A stretch of DNA of 64,000 bases from CAG-964 sp902789345 (GTDB lineage: Bacteria; Bacillota; Clostridia; Oscillospirales; Acutalibacteraceae), in assembly GCA_052117325.1 (NCBI GenBank), contig JBQKJJ010000004.1, one strand, 5' to 3'. The notes under the pieces were generated by a model. It made no database searches. It saw nothing but the letters and a program-made list of their open reading frames with translations, and was not told where the DNA came from. Positions 42,170 through 50,786 of this stretch are shown one piece after another; the first letter of the stretch is position 1, and each line of letters begins with the position of its first letter. The position numbers and the translations under genes are program-made.

Positions 42170-44794
42170 TTATAAAGCCTCAACTATTTTTGCTACCTGA
42201 GAAAGAGCGCCGTCAATTTTACTTAAATCCTTAGCGCCTGCCATTGCAATGTCCGGCTTACCGCCGCCGTTGCCGCCTGCAAGCTGTGCAACAGCCTTAA
42301 CAATTTTGCCTGCCATTGCACCGTTTTTGCGTGCCTGTTCACCGCAGGCACAAGCAATAGTAGCCTTGCTGTCTGAAATTCCGGCAACAACAAATACTGC
42401 GTTTGGCTCTCTGTCAATAATATTTGAACAAATATTACGCATTACATCTGCGTCCGCACCGGCAAGCTTTGTTGTCATTACCTTAAACTCGCCCACCTGT
42501 GTAGGGTTAGCCATTACACTGTCAATTTCGCTTGCGGCAAGCTTATTTTTAAGTGCTGTAATTTCAGCGTCTTTTTCCTTTAATTGCTTTGCAATATGCT
42601 TTGCACCCTGCAAAATTTCATAAGGGTTATTTATCTTTAGTGTTTCGGCAACGCTGGCACAGGTAAACAGCAATGTGTTATATTCCTTAATTGCGTTTGT
42701 ACCTGTTACAGCCTCTATTCTTCTTACGCCAGAAGCAACAGATGACTCAGACAATATTTTAATAACGCCGATTTGACCTGTGTTAGACACATGTGTACCG
42801 CCGCAAAGCTCTGTAGAAAAATCTCCTGCCTTTACAACACGGACAATATCACCGTACTTTTCACCAAACAGTGCCATTGCGCCCATCTTCTTTGCCTCGT
42901 CAATAGGCATTTCCATTGTTTCTACAGGCATTGCCCTTAGGACCTCTTTGTTGCAAAGCTGCTCTACATCACCAAGCTCCTTTGCCGACAAAGGAGAGAA
43001 ATGAGTAAAGTCAAATCTTACTCTGTTTTCATTAACAAGCTGACCGGCCTGCTCACAGTGATTGCCAAGCACCTTACGCAAAGCCGCCTGAAGAATATGT
43101 GCGGCTGTATGGTTACGCATTACCTTTTCACGATATTCCTTGTCAACTGTTAATTCAAGTGTATCACCAACGCTTAATGCACCCTCAATGATTTCTGCCG
43201 AATGGACAAAACAGCCTGTCTGATCCTTTGATGTGTTGTAAACCTCAAGCTTTGCCGATACAGAATCTGCATTACCTACATCGCCAACCTGTCCGCCGCT
43301 TTCTGCATAGAAAGGAGTAGTGTCAAACACAATGGCAACCTTGTCGCCTGCGGCGACACTTTCAACACGCTTGCCGTTTTTAATAATTGTCAAAACCTTA
43401 CCGCTGTCCTTAAGGGTGGTGTAGCCTGTAAAGTTTGTTTTAGGCAAGTCTGTTAGGTCTACATTGTCACTTAACCAAGCATCGGCACCGGCATTCTTAC
43501 GGGCGTTTCTTGCACGCCTCTTTTGCTCTGCCAGCAATGAGTGGTATCTTCTTTCATTTACTCCAATGCCTTTTTCAGCAAGAATTTCCTTAGTTAAATC
43601 TATTGGGAAGCCGTAGGTATCGTTTAGCTTAAATGCGTCCTCACCGGAAAGCTCCTTAATATCCTGCTTGCTTACAATATCATCAAGCAGTGTCATACCT
43701 AAATCAATAGTTCTGCTGAAAGCCTCTTCCTCTGTTTTAATCATTTTAATAATAAGGTCGTGCTTTTCAGCAAGCTCAGGGTAAGCACCCTTGCTGCAGT
43801 TAATAACCTCTTCTGCAACCTTATATAGGAAAGGCTGGTTATAGCCCAGTAGTCTGCCGTGTCTTGCGGCTCTTCTAAGCAGTCTTCTAAGAACATAACC
43901 CTTACCCTCGTTAGACGGCATTACACCGTCACTAATCATAAAGGTTGTACTGCGTATATGGTCTGTAATTACACGCAGTGATACATCACTTTTTTCGTTA
44001 TCGCCGTAATTAACACCCACAATTTCAATAATCTTATCCATAATACCCTTTACGGTATCAACCAAGAACAGGTTGTCAACGCCCTGCATTACGCAAGCCA
44101 AGCGCTCAAGTCCCATACCTGTATCAATGTTAGGGTGGTCAAGAGGTGTGTAGTTGCCGTTGCCGTCGTTTTCAAACTGTGTAAATACAAGATTCCAAAC
44201 CTCTACATAACGGTCACATTCACAGCCTACCTTACAGTCAGGCTTGCCACAGCCCTTTTCAGGACCTCTGTCAAAATATATTTCAGAGCAAGGACCGCAA
44301 GGGCCTGAACCGTGCTCCCAGAAGTTATCCTCTTTGCCCAGGTGTACCATATGGGACGGATCTACGCCTATTTCCTCTGTCCAGATTTTATATGCTTCTT
44401 CGTCCTCTTCATAAACCGAAATATAAAGCTTTTCAGCAGGAATTTCCAACACCTTAGTAAAGAATTCCCATGCCCAAGCTGTAGCCTCGTGCTTGAAGTA
44501 ATCACCGAATGAGAAGTTGCCCAACATTTCAAAGAAGGTACCGTGACGGGCTGTAATACCTACACGCTCAATATCCGGTGTACGAATACATTTTTGACAT
44601 GTTGTTACACGCTTTCTTGGTGGTGTAATCTCGCCTGTAAAATATTTTTTCATTGGTGCCATACCCGAATTAATCAGCAACAAGCTGTTGTCGCCGTCAG
44701 GTACAAGTGAAAAGCTAGGAAGTCTTAAATGTCCCTTGCTTTCAAAGAAAGAAAGGTATTTCTCTCTAAGCTCGTTTAGTCCTGTCCACTGCAT
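42170..44794 (-). CDS. alaS: Alanyl-tRNA synthetase
   Basis: An 874-residue class II synthetase of normal length. The catalytic core begins with FFESKGHLRLPS and includes GMAPMKKYFTGE. The editing domain has HTAAHILQAAL and the CGGTHVSNTGQIG zinc/editing motif. The C-terminal oligomerisation domain ends with the glycine-rich AGGNGGGKPDIAMAG. AAAAAGGAG precedes the ATG. Expression is controlled by the T-box leader directly upstream. Confidence 0.97.
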   Translation of the reverse strand: MQWTGLNELREKYLSFFESKGHLRLPSFSLVPDGDNSLLLINSGMAPMKKYFTGEITPPRKRVTTCQKCIRTPDIERVGITARHGTFFEMLGNFSFGDYFKHEATAWAWEFFTKVLEIPAEKLYISVYEEDEEAYKIWTEEIGVDPSHMVHLGKEDNFWEHGSGPCGPCSEIYFDRGPEKGCGKPDCKVGCECDRYVEVWNLVFTQFENDGNGNYTPLDHPNIDTGMGLERLACVMQGVDNLFLVDTVKGIMDKIIEIVGVNYGDNEKSDVSLRVITDHIRSTTFMISDGVMPSNEGKGYVLRRLLRRAARHGRLLGYNQPFLYKVAEEVINCSKGAYPELAEKHDLIIKMIKTEEEAFSRTIDLGMTLLDDIVSKQDIKELSGEDAFKLNDTYGFPIDLTKEILAEKGIGVNERRYHSLLAEQKRRARNARKNAGADAWLSDNVDLTDLPKTNFTGYTTLKDSGKVLTIIKNGKRVESVAAGDKVAIVFDTTPFYAESGGQVGDVGNADSVSAKLEVYNTSKDQTGCFVHSAEIIEGALSVGDTLELTVDKEYREKVMRNHTAAHILQAALRKVLGNHCEQAGQLVNENRVRFDFTHFSPLSAKELGDVEQLCNKEVLRAMPVETMEMPIDEAKKMGAMALFGEKYGDIVRVVKAGDFSTELCGGTHVSNTGQIGVIKILSESSVASGVRRIEAVTGTNAIKEYNTLLFTCASVAETLKINNPYEILQGAKHIAKQLKEKDAEITALKNKLAASEIDSVMANPTQVGEFKVMTTKLAGADADVMRNICSNIIDREPNAVFVVAGISDSKATIACACGEQARKNGAMAGKIVKAVAQLAGGNGGGKPDIAMAGAKDLSKIDGALSQVAKIVEAL

Positions 44795-44845
44795 AATTTA
44801 TTCTCCTTTTTAATTTATAATTACTTCTGCGGGGCGGTTACATAA

Positions 44846-45095
44846 CAAAAAGCACCCCTGCCCCAAACTTTGGGGCAAGAGTGCAAACATTACTCCTGTG
44901 GTACCACCCAAATTGCACAACACAAATATGCTGTGCCACTTGATTAGTTGTTAACGCCAACATACGCCGCTGTTCGTCACAGCGATAGCTACAGGGTGGC
45001 CTCGGCAACCGAAACATAACACCTCTCACCAATGGTGTATTCTCTGGAATGTTCTAAATAGCCGTTTGTCCTGTCAACGCCATTTATTATTTATA
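44846..45095 (-). ncRNA. T-box leader of alaS (tRNA-Ala responsive)
   Basis: The minus-strand leader holds the T-box core GGGTGGTACCACAGG (about 44908-44894), whose TGGT bulge would pair with the ACCA end of uncharged tRNA-Ala. The terminator is GCACTCTTGCCCC with GGGGCAGGGGTGC (44885-44853) followed by five T. Upstream, stem I shows the AGAGA and GGTGAGA motifs (about 45046-45025). The specifier triplet was not fixed by eye; GCC triplets are present in the right arm. Uncharged tRNA-Ala should favour the antiterminator and raise alaS expression. Confidence 0.88.
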
Positions 45096-45105
45096 TTACT
45101 TTTTC

Positions 45106-45134
45106 ATTTTACTCTTAATTACAAAAGTTGTCAA
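45106..45134 (-). promoter_or_regulatory. Promoter of T-box/alaS transcript
   Basis: On the minus strand TTGACA (45134-45129) and TAAAAT (45111-45106) are 17 bases apart, placing the start just before the T-box leader. Confidence 0.7.
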
Positions 45135-45180
45135 GATTTTTATACACAATTCTTATATTGTGTCGCAAACCGACTTTTGG

Positions 45181-46038
45181 TTACTTAAAACCTAAGGTCA
45201 ACAGCAAACCTACAATACCGCCAATAAGCACTACGCCTAATACAACAGCAATGGCTACTGCCGCTTTTGCGCCGGCACCGTTGTTTACATTGCCACCCTC
45301 CAAACTTTCCAACACCTCGTTAGGGTCATATCTTTTAGAATTGTTTTGGAAGCCTCTGCCCTGCTCATAGCCGTTGGCAGCATTAGGATTAAATCCATAG
45401 TCCCTATTATAATTGCCATTGCTTTGAGGGCTGTTTTGGTAATTGCCGTAATCGTTTTGGTTGTTTACCTCATTTTGATTATAACCGTTTGGGTTGTTAT
45501 CGGCAGTTTGGTTATTACCCTGTCCCTGATTGTAGCTGCCCGAATTGTTTTGTTGATTTGCCTGATTAGGGTTAAATTCGTTTGGCTGATTCATCTGGTT
45601 TGAATTAAATCCATTTTGTGGATTCATCTGATTTGGGTTAAATCCATTTTGTGGATTCATCTGGTTTGGATTAAATCCGTTTTGTAGATTCACCTGATTT
45701 GGGTTAAATCCATTTTGTGGATTCATCTGATTTGGGTTAAATCCATTTTGTGGATTCATCTGATTTGGATTAAACCCGTTTGGCTGATTCATCTGGTTTG
45801 GATTAAACCCGTTTGGCTGATTATAATCCATATTGTTATCTATAGGTGTATTGTCATAATAATCAGGCTGTGGCTTACCAAAGGTAATATTATCCAAAGC
45901 CTCATTTACCATTTCATTGTCATTCCTGTTTTTCTCTTTTTGGATTTTTCTTTTTTTCGATGGATTCATTTTTCCGCCGCAATTACGGCAGAAATACGCC
46001 TCATCGTAATTAATATATCCACACCTCTTGCACTTCAT
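45181..46038 (-). CDS. Zinc-ribbon membrane protein with Asn/Gln-rich 11-residue repeats
   Basis: A 285-residue protein of unknown function. It begins with a zinc ribbon (Cys3, Cys6, Cys17, Cys20) and a basic patch. The middle carries eight copies of an 11-residue repeat (consensus NPQNGFNPNQM), then more Asn/Gln-rich sequence to about residue 230. One membrane span ends the protein (about 254-283). The layout suggests a cytoplasmic sensor or scaffold tethered by its C-terminus. GGGAGGTAATCTTAA precedes the ATG. Related zinc-ribbon/disordered/TM proteins are common in Ruminococcaceae. Confidence 0.8.
   Translation of the reverse strand: MKCKRCGYINYDEAYFCRNCGGKMNPSKKRKIQKEKNRNDNEMVNEALDNITFGKPQPDYYDNTPIDNNMDYNQPNGFNPNQMNQPNGFNPNQMNPQNGFNPNQMNPQNGFNPNQVNLQNGFNPNQMNPQNGFNPNQMNPQNGFNSNQMNQPNEFNPNQANQQNNSGSYNQGQGNNQTADNNPNGYNQNEVNNQNDYGNYQNSPQSNGNYNRDYGFNPNAANGYEQGRGFQNNSKRYDPNEVLESLEGGNVNNGAGAKAAVAIAVVLGVVLIGGIVGLLLTLGFK
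45555..45825 (-). repeat. 33-bp tandem repeats inside the zinc-ribbon protein gene
   Basis: About eight 33-bp units encode NPQNGFNPNQM-like peptides. Several neighbouring units are nearly identical in DNA, so copy number may vary between strains. It is coding and not a CRISPR array, since there are no unique spacers. Confidence 0.85.
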
Positions 46039-46148
46039 TTAAGATTACCTCCCAGTGCCTCATTAATACAGCAACATTGTACAGTAAAATACGCAAAAGG
46101 TCAACCGTTTTACGCAAAAACAATCATACACAATTAATGCTCAGAAAA

Positions 46149-46502
46149 TCATTTTAAAAACGACGCAATAGCTGAAATTGTTGCATTGTACGCCCGTGTT
46201 AAATCCGGCAGTTTAATTTCCGCCAAAGCATATTGGTCATTCCTTAAAGCCTCGGTAACGGCACCCGAACACAAAGCAAGCTTAGTAAAACCCAAGGTTT
46301 GTGCTAACCCCTTTAGAGTATGGGCATAAACAAAAGCCTGTTTGTAATTTTTTTGAACACACATAGCGTCCACAAGCCCTTTGTAACTGCCATCGTCAGG
46401 AAATTTACTGACATATTTTACAATTCTGCTGTCCTTCACTAAACGATCTTTAACATCATCATAGTTACCGTCTAACATTTCATACAAACTCTGTAAATCC
46501 AT
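46149..46502 (-). CDS. Stand-alone histidine phosphotransfer (Hpt) protein
   Basis: A 117-residue all-helical Hpt domain. The phospho-acceptor is His61 in YAHTLKGLAQTLGF, the canonical Hpt motif. It would pass phosphate between response regulators and hybrid kinases. No kinase or receiver gene is in the window, so its partners lie elsewhere. The domain fills the whole protein. Confidence 0.85.
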   Translation of the reverse strand: MDLQSLYEMLDGNYDDVKDRLVKDSRIVKYVSKFPDDGSYKGLVDAMCVQKNYKQAFVYAHTLKGLAQTLGFTKLALCSGAVTEALRNDQYALAEIKLPDLTRAYNATISAIASFLK

Positions 46503-46627
46503 AATTAACCTCTTCTACCACATAAAAGTCCCTAAAATACAATTTTCTCTTAACGCATACAGCTTTTCGCAACATAAAAAGCAAAAAATGCAGTTTCTAC
46601 TTTTTCAAAAGCAGAAACTGCATAAAA

Positions 46628-46714
46628 TGGTGCCGGTGGCCGGACTCGAACCGGCACGGTATCGCTACCGGTGGATTTTGAGTCCACTACGTCTGCCAAT
46701 TCCATCACACCGGC
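46628..46714 (-). tRNA. tRNA-Leu (anticodon CAA)
   Basis: An 87-base class II tRNA. Acceptor arms GCCGGTG and CACCGGC pair perfectly, and the 3' ACCA is encoded. The anticodon loop CTCAAAA gives anticodon CAA. A long variable arm (CGGTAGCGATACCG) and the TTCGAGTC T-loop support Leu. It reads codon UUG. Confidence 0.96.
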
Positions 46715-46892
46715 ACAACACTGCGTATTATACACCAACTTTACAAAAAAATCAAGTGCTTTTTTTAAATTCCCCAAAATAATATTCCGGGTTACAAATA
46801 TGCGGCGTATATTTGTTATCGTCTAAAACAAATTCTTAAGTATATGCAATTTATTAGCTGTTACATTAAGGCAGGAAGAACAAACAACTGCA

Positions 46893-46928
46893 AAAATCGG
46901 GAATGCCTAAAGCGGCGCTCCCGATTTT
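46893..46928 (-). terminator. Terminator of small Cys-rich protein gene
   Basis: AAAATCGGG (46893-46901) pairs with CCCGATTTT (46920-46928). On the minus strand the stem ends in a T run. Confidence 0.75.
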
Positions 46929-46957
46929 CTATATAGATATTAATTATTCAATTACGG

Positions 46958-47173
46958 TTACAGTTCAAAATCCTTTGGGTCATATTTAGGAAATTGCGGT
47001 GCGGTTTTAGGCACACGCATAAGCGGGTTGTACTTAAACCTTGAACAGCTTCCGTTTACAAGCTGTTTATTTGCCTTGCATATTGTAATTCCATTTATTT
47101 TTTGAGCGTTGTGACAATACTCACAGCTGGCCTCGATATTATTACCAAATAAACCGAAATTAAAAAATCTCAT
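46958..47173 (-). CDS. Small protein with four cysteines, unknown function
   Basis: A 71-residue protein with Cys17, Cys20, Cys32 and Cys43 (SCEYCHNAQ, ITICKANK, GSCSRFKY). The spacing suggests a metal site or iron-sulfur cluster. The C-terminal tail is Pro/Lys-rich (MRVPKTAPQFPKYDPKDF). AAGGGGAATTTAT precedes the ATG. It has its own terminator. I recognise no named family. Confidence 0.75.
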   Translation of the reverse strand: MRFFNFGLFGNNIEASCEYCHNAQKINGITICKANKQLVNGSCSRFKYNPLMRVPKTAPQFPKYDPKDFEL

Positions 47174-47312
47174 ATAAATTCCCCTTCGTTTTATTTATAA
47201 TCAAACAAAGCACCGTACAAAATGTTACTAAATGTTCACTTGTATTATAACACCGGTAGTAATATAATGTAAAGTACAAAGATTTAGTATACAGGTATTA
47301 CGGAGGAATTAG

Positions 47313-48164
47313 ATGAATCTGCCAAAATTCAACAGTGAAATAATGAATCTAAATGTAAAAAATGATGTTCCTTTTCTAACATACAAGGCACTTGAAAAGC
47401 TGCCGTTTATTACCCACGCATTTTCTACCCGGCTGGGCGGTGTAAGTACAGGCGAATTTTCAACAATGAATCTTGCCTTTAACCGTGGGGATAACCCGGA
47501 CAATGTTACAGAAAATTACAAGCGATTGTGTAAGGCGGTCGGCTTTTCTTTCGACAGTCTTGTTGCCTCTGCGCAAGACCACCACACCTTTGTACGCAAG
47601 GTAACGGAAAACGACTGTGGCATTGGCATAAGCAAGCCTAGAGATATACAGAGTGTTGACGCTCTTGTAACCGACCGTCCGGGTGTAACATTGGTTACAT
47701 ATTATGCAGACTGCACCCCTATATTTTTTGTGGACAAGGCAAAAAAGGTTATAGCGCTGGCACACGCCGGCTGGCGTGGTACGGTGGGCAAAATTTGTGA
47801 GCAAGTGGTGCACACTATGGTAAACGACTATAACAGCAACCCTGCCGATATAATATGCTGTATAGGCCCTGCCATTTCAAAATGCTGTTATGAAATAGAC
47901 GAAAGCTGTTACAAACATTTTGCCGATATTCCGGAGCTTGACTTAGAAAAAATTATGACGCCCAAAGAAAACGGTAAATATATGGCAGACCTGCTTGAAA
48001 CAAACAGACAAATACTTATTCAAAGCGGTATAAAAGCCGAGAATATAACCGTAAGTGATGTGTGCACAAAATGCAACAGCAATTTGCTGTGGTCACACCG
48101 TGCTACAAACGGTCACCGTGGCACAATGAGTGCCTTTATGTGCATTAACGAAAACAATAAATAA
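47313..48164 (+). CDS. pgeF: Peptidoglycan editing factor / laccase-domain protein (YfiH)
   Basis: A 283-residue protein of the YfiH/PgeF family. Conserved segments are HAFSTRLGGVSTGEFSTMNL near 33, ADCTPIFFVD near 130, ALAHAGWRGT near 149 and GPAISKCCYEIDE near 190. The His and Cys residues in these form the zinc site. E. coli PgeF removes mis-inserted L-Ser from wall precursors; other relatives have purine nucleoside activity. CGGAGGAATTAG precedes the ATG. A lipoprotein gene follows 11 bases later. Confidence 0.92.
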   Translation: MNLPKFNSEIMNLNVKNDVPFLTYKALEKLPFITHAFSTRLGGVSTGEFSTMNLAFNRGDNPDNVTENYKRLCKAVGFSFDSLVASAQDHHTFVRKVTENDCGIGISKPRDIQSVDALVTDRPGVTLVTYYADCTPIFFVDKAKKVIALAHAGWRGTVGKICEQVVHTMVNDYNSNPADIICCIGPAISKCCYEIDESCYKHFADIPELDLEKIMTPKENGKYMADLLETNRQILIQSGIKAENITVSDVCTKCNSNLLWSHRATNGHRGTMSAFMCINENNK

Positions 48165-48175
48165 GGAGTGTAAAT

Positions 48176-48886
48176 ATGAAAAACAAGATAACCGCACTGA
48201 TTATATGCAGTATATTAACCGCAGGCATTATTTCCGGCTGTGGTTGTGAAGCCAAAGAACAAACCTCTGCGACAAATACAACCTCTGTTACACAAACTAC
48301 AGAGGCTACTAAGCAATCAGCAACTAAAAAGGCTACCGCCCCTACCCCAGCACCTACTTCTGCCGCAACTGCCGCGGCTTCAACAGAAAAAAGCACTTTT
48401 TCTGTTGAGGAGGGTGACAGCTTTGAATTTTCCGACGATAAAAACAACACTGCACCAACCGAGGCAGATACATCTGACACTGACGAAACTGTAAAGAATC
48501 CTACAGCCGCACCAATAGATGTGCCTGATTCACCGTCAACTGTCACAGTAACGGCTGAAGGTCTTGCAGGCACCTGGAAACCTTTAATGGCTACTACTGT
48601 TTCTGACAGCAAGGAGGTTACATTTCAGGAAATTTTCGGTTCATCATTTACCGAATCCGGCGGCTCTCTTGTAATCTCTTCCGACGGCAGCTTTAATATT
48701 AATATGGGAGCATCTATAAAAGAGAGCAAAACCAAGGGTACATTTACTACAAGCAAGAATTATTTGCTTGTAAAGTACAGCGACAATTCAACAGACACTT
48801 TCCTGTATATCCCCCGTTACCAAAACAAAGAGGTTATAAAGGCACAAATAAACAGCTACTATATATATTTCTATAAGGAAGCGTAA
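48176..48886 (+). CDS. Lipoprotein with Thr/Ala-rich linker and beta-domain
   Basis: A 236-residue lipoprotein. The lipobox ISGC puts the lipid Cys at 22. A low-complexity Thr/Ala/Pro linker covers about 27-125. The C-terminal domain (about 126-236; GLAGTWKPLMATTVSDSKEV, LLVKYSDNSTDTFLYIP) looks like a small lipocalin-type beta barrel, common in Ruminococcaceae lipoproteins. The function is unknown. AAGGAGTGTAAAT precedes the ATG. It is likely co-transcribed with pgeF. Confidence 0.8.
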   Translation: MKNKITALIICSILTAGIISGCGCEAKEQTSATNTTSVTQTTEATKQSATKKATAPTPAPTSAATAAASTEKSTFSVEEGDSFEFSDDKNNTAPTEADTSDTDETVKNPTAAPIDVPDSPSTVTVTAEGLAGTWKPLMATTVSDSKEVTFQEIFGSSFTESGGSLVISSDGSFNINMGASIKESKTKGTFTTSKNYLLVKYSDNSTDTFLYIPRYQNKEVIKAQINSYYIYFYKEA

Positions 48887-48909
48887 TAATATTATAATTC
48901 TCTAAAACT

Positions 48910-48956
48910 AAGCTCCCCCGTCAGTACAGCTGATTTGCTGACTGACGGGGGAGCTT
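48910..48956. terminator. Bidirectional terminator between lipoprotein and prfC
   Basis: AAGCTCCCCCGTCAGT (48910-48925) pairs perfectly with ACTGACGGGGGAGCTT (48941-48956) over 16 bp. Confidence 0.85.
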
Positions 48957-49001
48957 TGCTGTTAATTAACCAAAGTTTAAACTGTAGGTTAATGTTGTGT
49001 G

Positions 49002-50588
49002 CTAATTTTCACTGAATTCCTCTAATATTAGGCCTTTATTATGCTCCAACGCCCAGTTTATGCTCCATTCACTTGTAAACAAAAGCAGGTTATTGTCTTT
49101 AAGGTCTTGAATACGCTTTGTATCAGACGCCAAATCAAGCTTTTTAGGGTCTATGTCCTTATTGCCTATCCAGCGAATAAACTGATACGGCAAAGTGTTC
49201 ATAATAATATCCACATTGTATTCGTTCTTTAAACGGTATTCCAACACTTCAAACTGCAATGTGCCTACAACGCCAACTATAACCTCTTCCATACCGGCGC
49301 CAAGCTCACGGAAAATCTGTATAGCACCCTCCTGTGCAATTTGGTCGGTTCCCTTTATAAATTGCTTACGCTTCATAGTGTCCTTTTGCCTTACCAAAGC
49401 AAAATGCTCTGGCGCAAATGTAGGTATACCCTGGAACTTTACCTTGTGCTTAGGCATACAAATTGTATCACCAATGGAGAATACGCCCGGGTCAAATACA
49501 CCTATAATATCACCGGCATAAGCCTCATCTACTACCTCTCTCTCCTGTGCCATAATCTGCTGTGGCTGAGAAAGACGCATCTTTTTATTGCCCTGAACAT
49601 GGAAAACCTCCATATTCTTTTCAAATTTACCGGAACATATGCGCATAAACGCAACCCTGTCACGATGTGCTTTGTTCATATTTGCCTGAATTTTAAATAC
49701 AAAAGCCGAGAAATCCTCTGATACAGGGTCTACCTCACCGTCCTCTGTTTTTCGTGGCAATGGCGAGGTTGTTAACTGCAAAAAGTTCTCTAAAAACGGC
49801 TCAACGCCAAAGTTAGTTAAAGCGGAGCCAAAGAAAACAGGGGTAAGCTTTCCATTTCGCACTGCTTCAATGTCAAAATCATCGCCTGCACCCTCTACCA
49901 GCTCAATTTCTTCCAAAAGATTTTCAGCGTGGTCGCTTCCAATATAGTCGGCAAGCTTTTCATCATCAATGCTTATATCCTGTTCCTCTACCTCTTTTTG
50001 TCCGTTATTGGCAGTAAATTTCAGAATTTGTCTTGACTTTCTGTCATATACTCCCTTAAATTCCTTACCACAGCCAATAGGCCAGTTTACAGGATAGGTG
50101 TGAATGCCCAGTACATTTTCAATATCATCAAGTAAATTAAATGTATTCATTGCGTCACGGTCCATTTTATTAATGAAAGTAATAATAGGAATATTGCGCA
50201 TAACGCAAACCTTAAAGAGCTTTTTAGTTTGATTTTCAACACCCTTAGAGCCGTCTATAACCATTACCGCTGAGTCAGCCGCCATAAGCGTACGGTAAGT
50301 ATCCTCCGAGAAATCCTGGTGACCGGGCGTGTCTAGTATATTAATACAATAACCGTTATATTTAAACTGCAAAACAGAAGAGGTTACGGAAATTCCCCTT
50401 TGCTTTTCAATTTCCATCCAGTCAGAAACTGCGTGCTTGGTGGACTTTTTACCCTTAACGGTACCGGCTGTGTTTATTGCTCCTCCGTATAGTAACAGTT
50501 TTTCAGTAAGCGTTGTTTTACCGGCGTCCGGGTGAGAGATTATTGCAAAAGTTCTGCGCTTTTCAATTTCGCTTTTTAATGTGGACAA
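49002..50588 (-). CDS. prfC: Peptide chain release factor 3
   Basis: A 528-residue translational GTPase that recycles RF1/RF2 after termination. The P-loop is HPDAGKTTLTEKLL at 18-31. The switch II motif is DTPGHQDFSEDTY and the guanine motif is NKMD. Length and the RGISVTSSV motif match RF3 and not EF-G. It is a single gene, divergent from hemW across about 200 bases. Confidence 0.96.
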   Translation of the reverse strand: MSTLKSEIEKRRTFAIISHPDAGKTTLTEKLLLYGGAINTAGTVKGKKSTKHAVSDWMEIEKQRGISVTSSVLQFKYNGYCINILDTPGHQDFSEDTYRTLMAADSAVMVIDGSKGVENQTKKLFKVCVMRNIPIITFINKMDRDAMNTFNLLDDIENVLGIHTYPVNWPIGCGKEFKGVYDRKSRQILKFTANNGQKEVEEQDISIDDEKLADYIGSDHAENLLEEIELVEGAGDDFDIEAVRNGKLTPVFFGSALTNFGVEPFLENFLQLTTSPLPRKTEDGEVDPVSEDFSAFVFKIQANMNKAHRDRVAFMRICSGKFEKNMEVFHVQGNKKMRLSQPQQIMAQEREVVDEAYAGDIIGVFDPGVFSIGDTICMPKHKVKFQGIPTFAPEHFALVRQKDTMKRKQFIKGTDQIAQEGAIQIFRELGAGMEEVIVGVVGTLQFEVLEYRLKNEYNVDIIMNTLPYQFIRWIGNKDIDPKKLDLASDTKRIQDLKDNNLLLFTSEWSINWALEHNKGLILEEFSEN

Positions 50589-50786
50589 AATAACTCCTCC
50601 ATAATTTTTACTTATAATTGCTGCACCTAAAAAGCCCGTTCAGGCACAGTACATACTCTAATATTTTACTTATATATTTAATAATTGTCAACTATTGCCG
50701 TATAATACATAAACATATTATGCCCTTGGTTGACTTTACAAATTTGCAATAATATAATTAATCTAAAAAGCATTTAAGGTGATTTT

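Noticed and set aside
44838..45032. Open frame within the alaS leader
   Set aside because: The region folds as a T-box riboswitch; the frame has no ribosome site and no family look.
45555..45825. Periodic repeats considered as a CRISPR array
   Set aside because: Repeats are 33 bp head to tail with no unique spacers and keep a coding frame.
46588..46782. Plus-strand frame with AGLEPARYR-type sequence
   Set aside because: This is the well-known false translation of the antisense of a tRNA gene; the tRNA-Leu on the minus strand explains it.
48145..48612. Minus-strand frame opposite the pgeF-linked lipoprotein
   Set aside because: Low-complexity antisense of the Thr/Ala-rich linker; the plus-strand lipoprotein has a lipobox and ribosome site.
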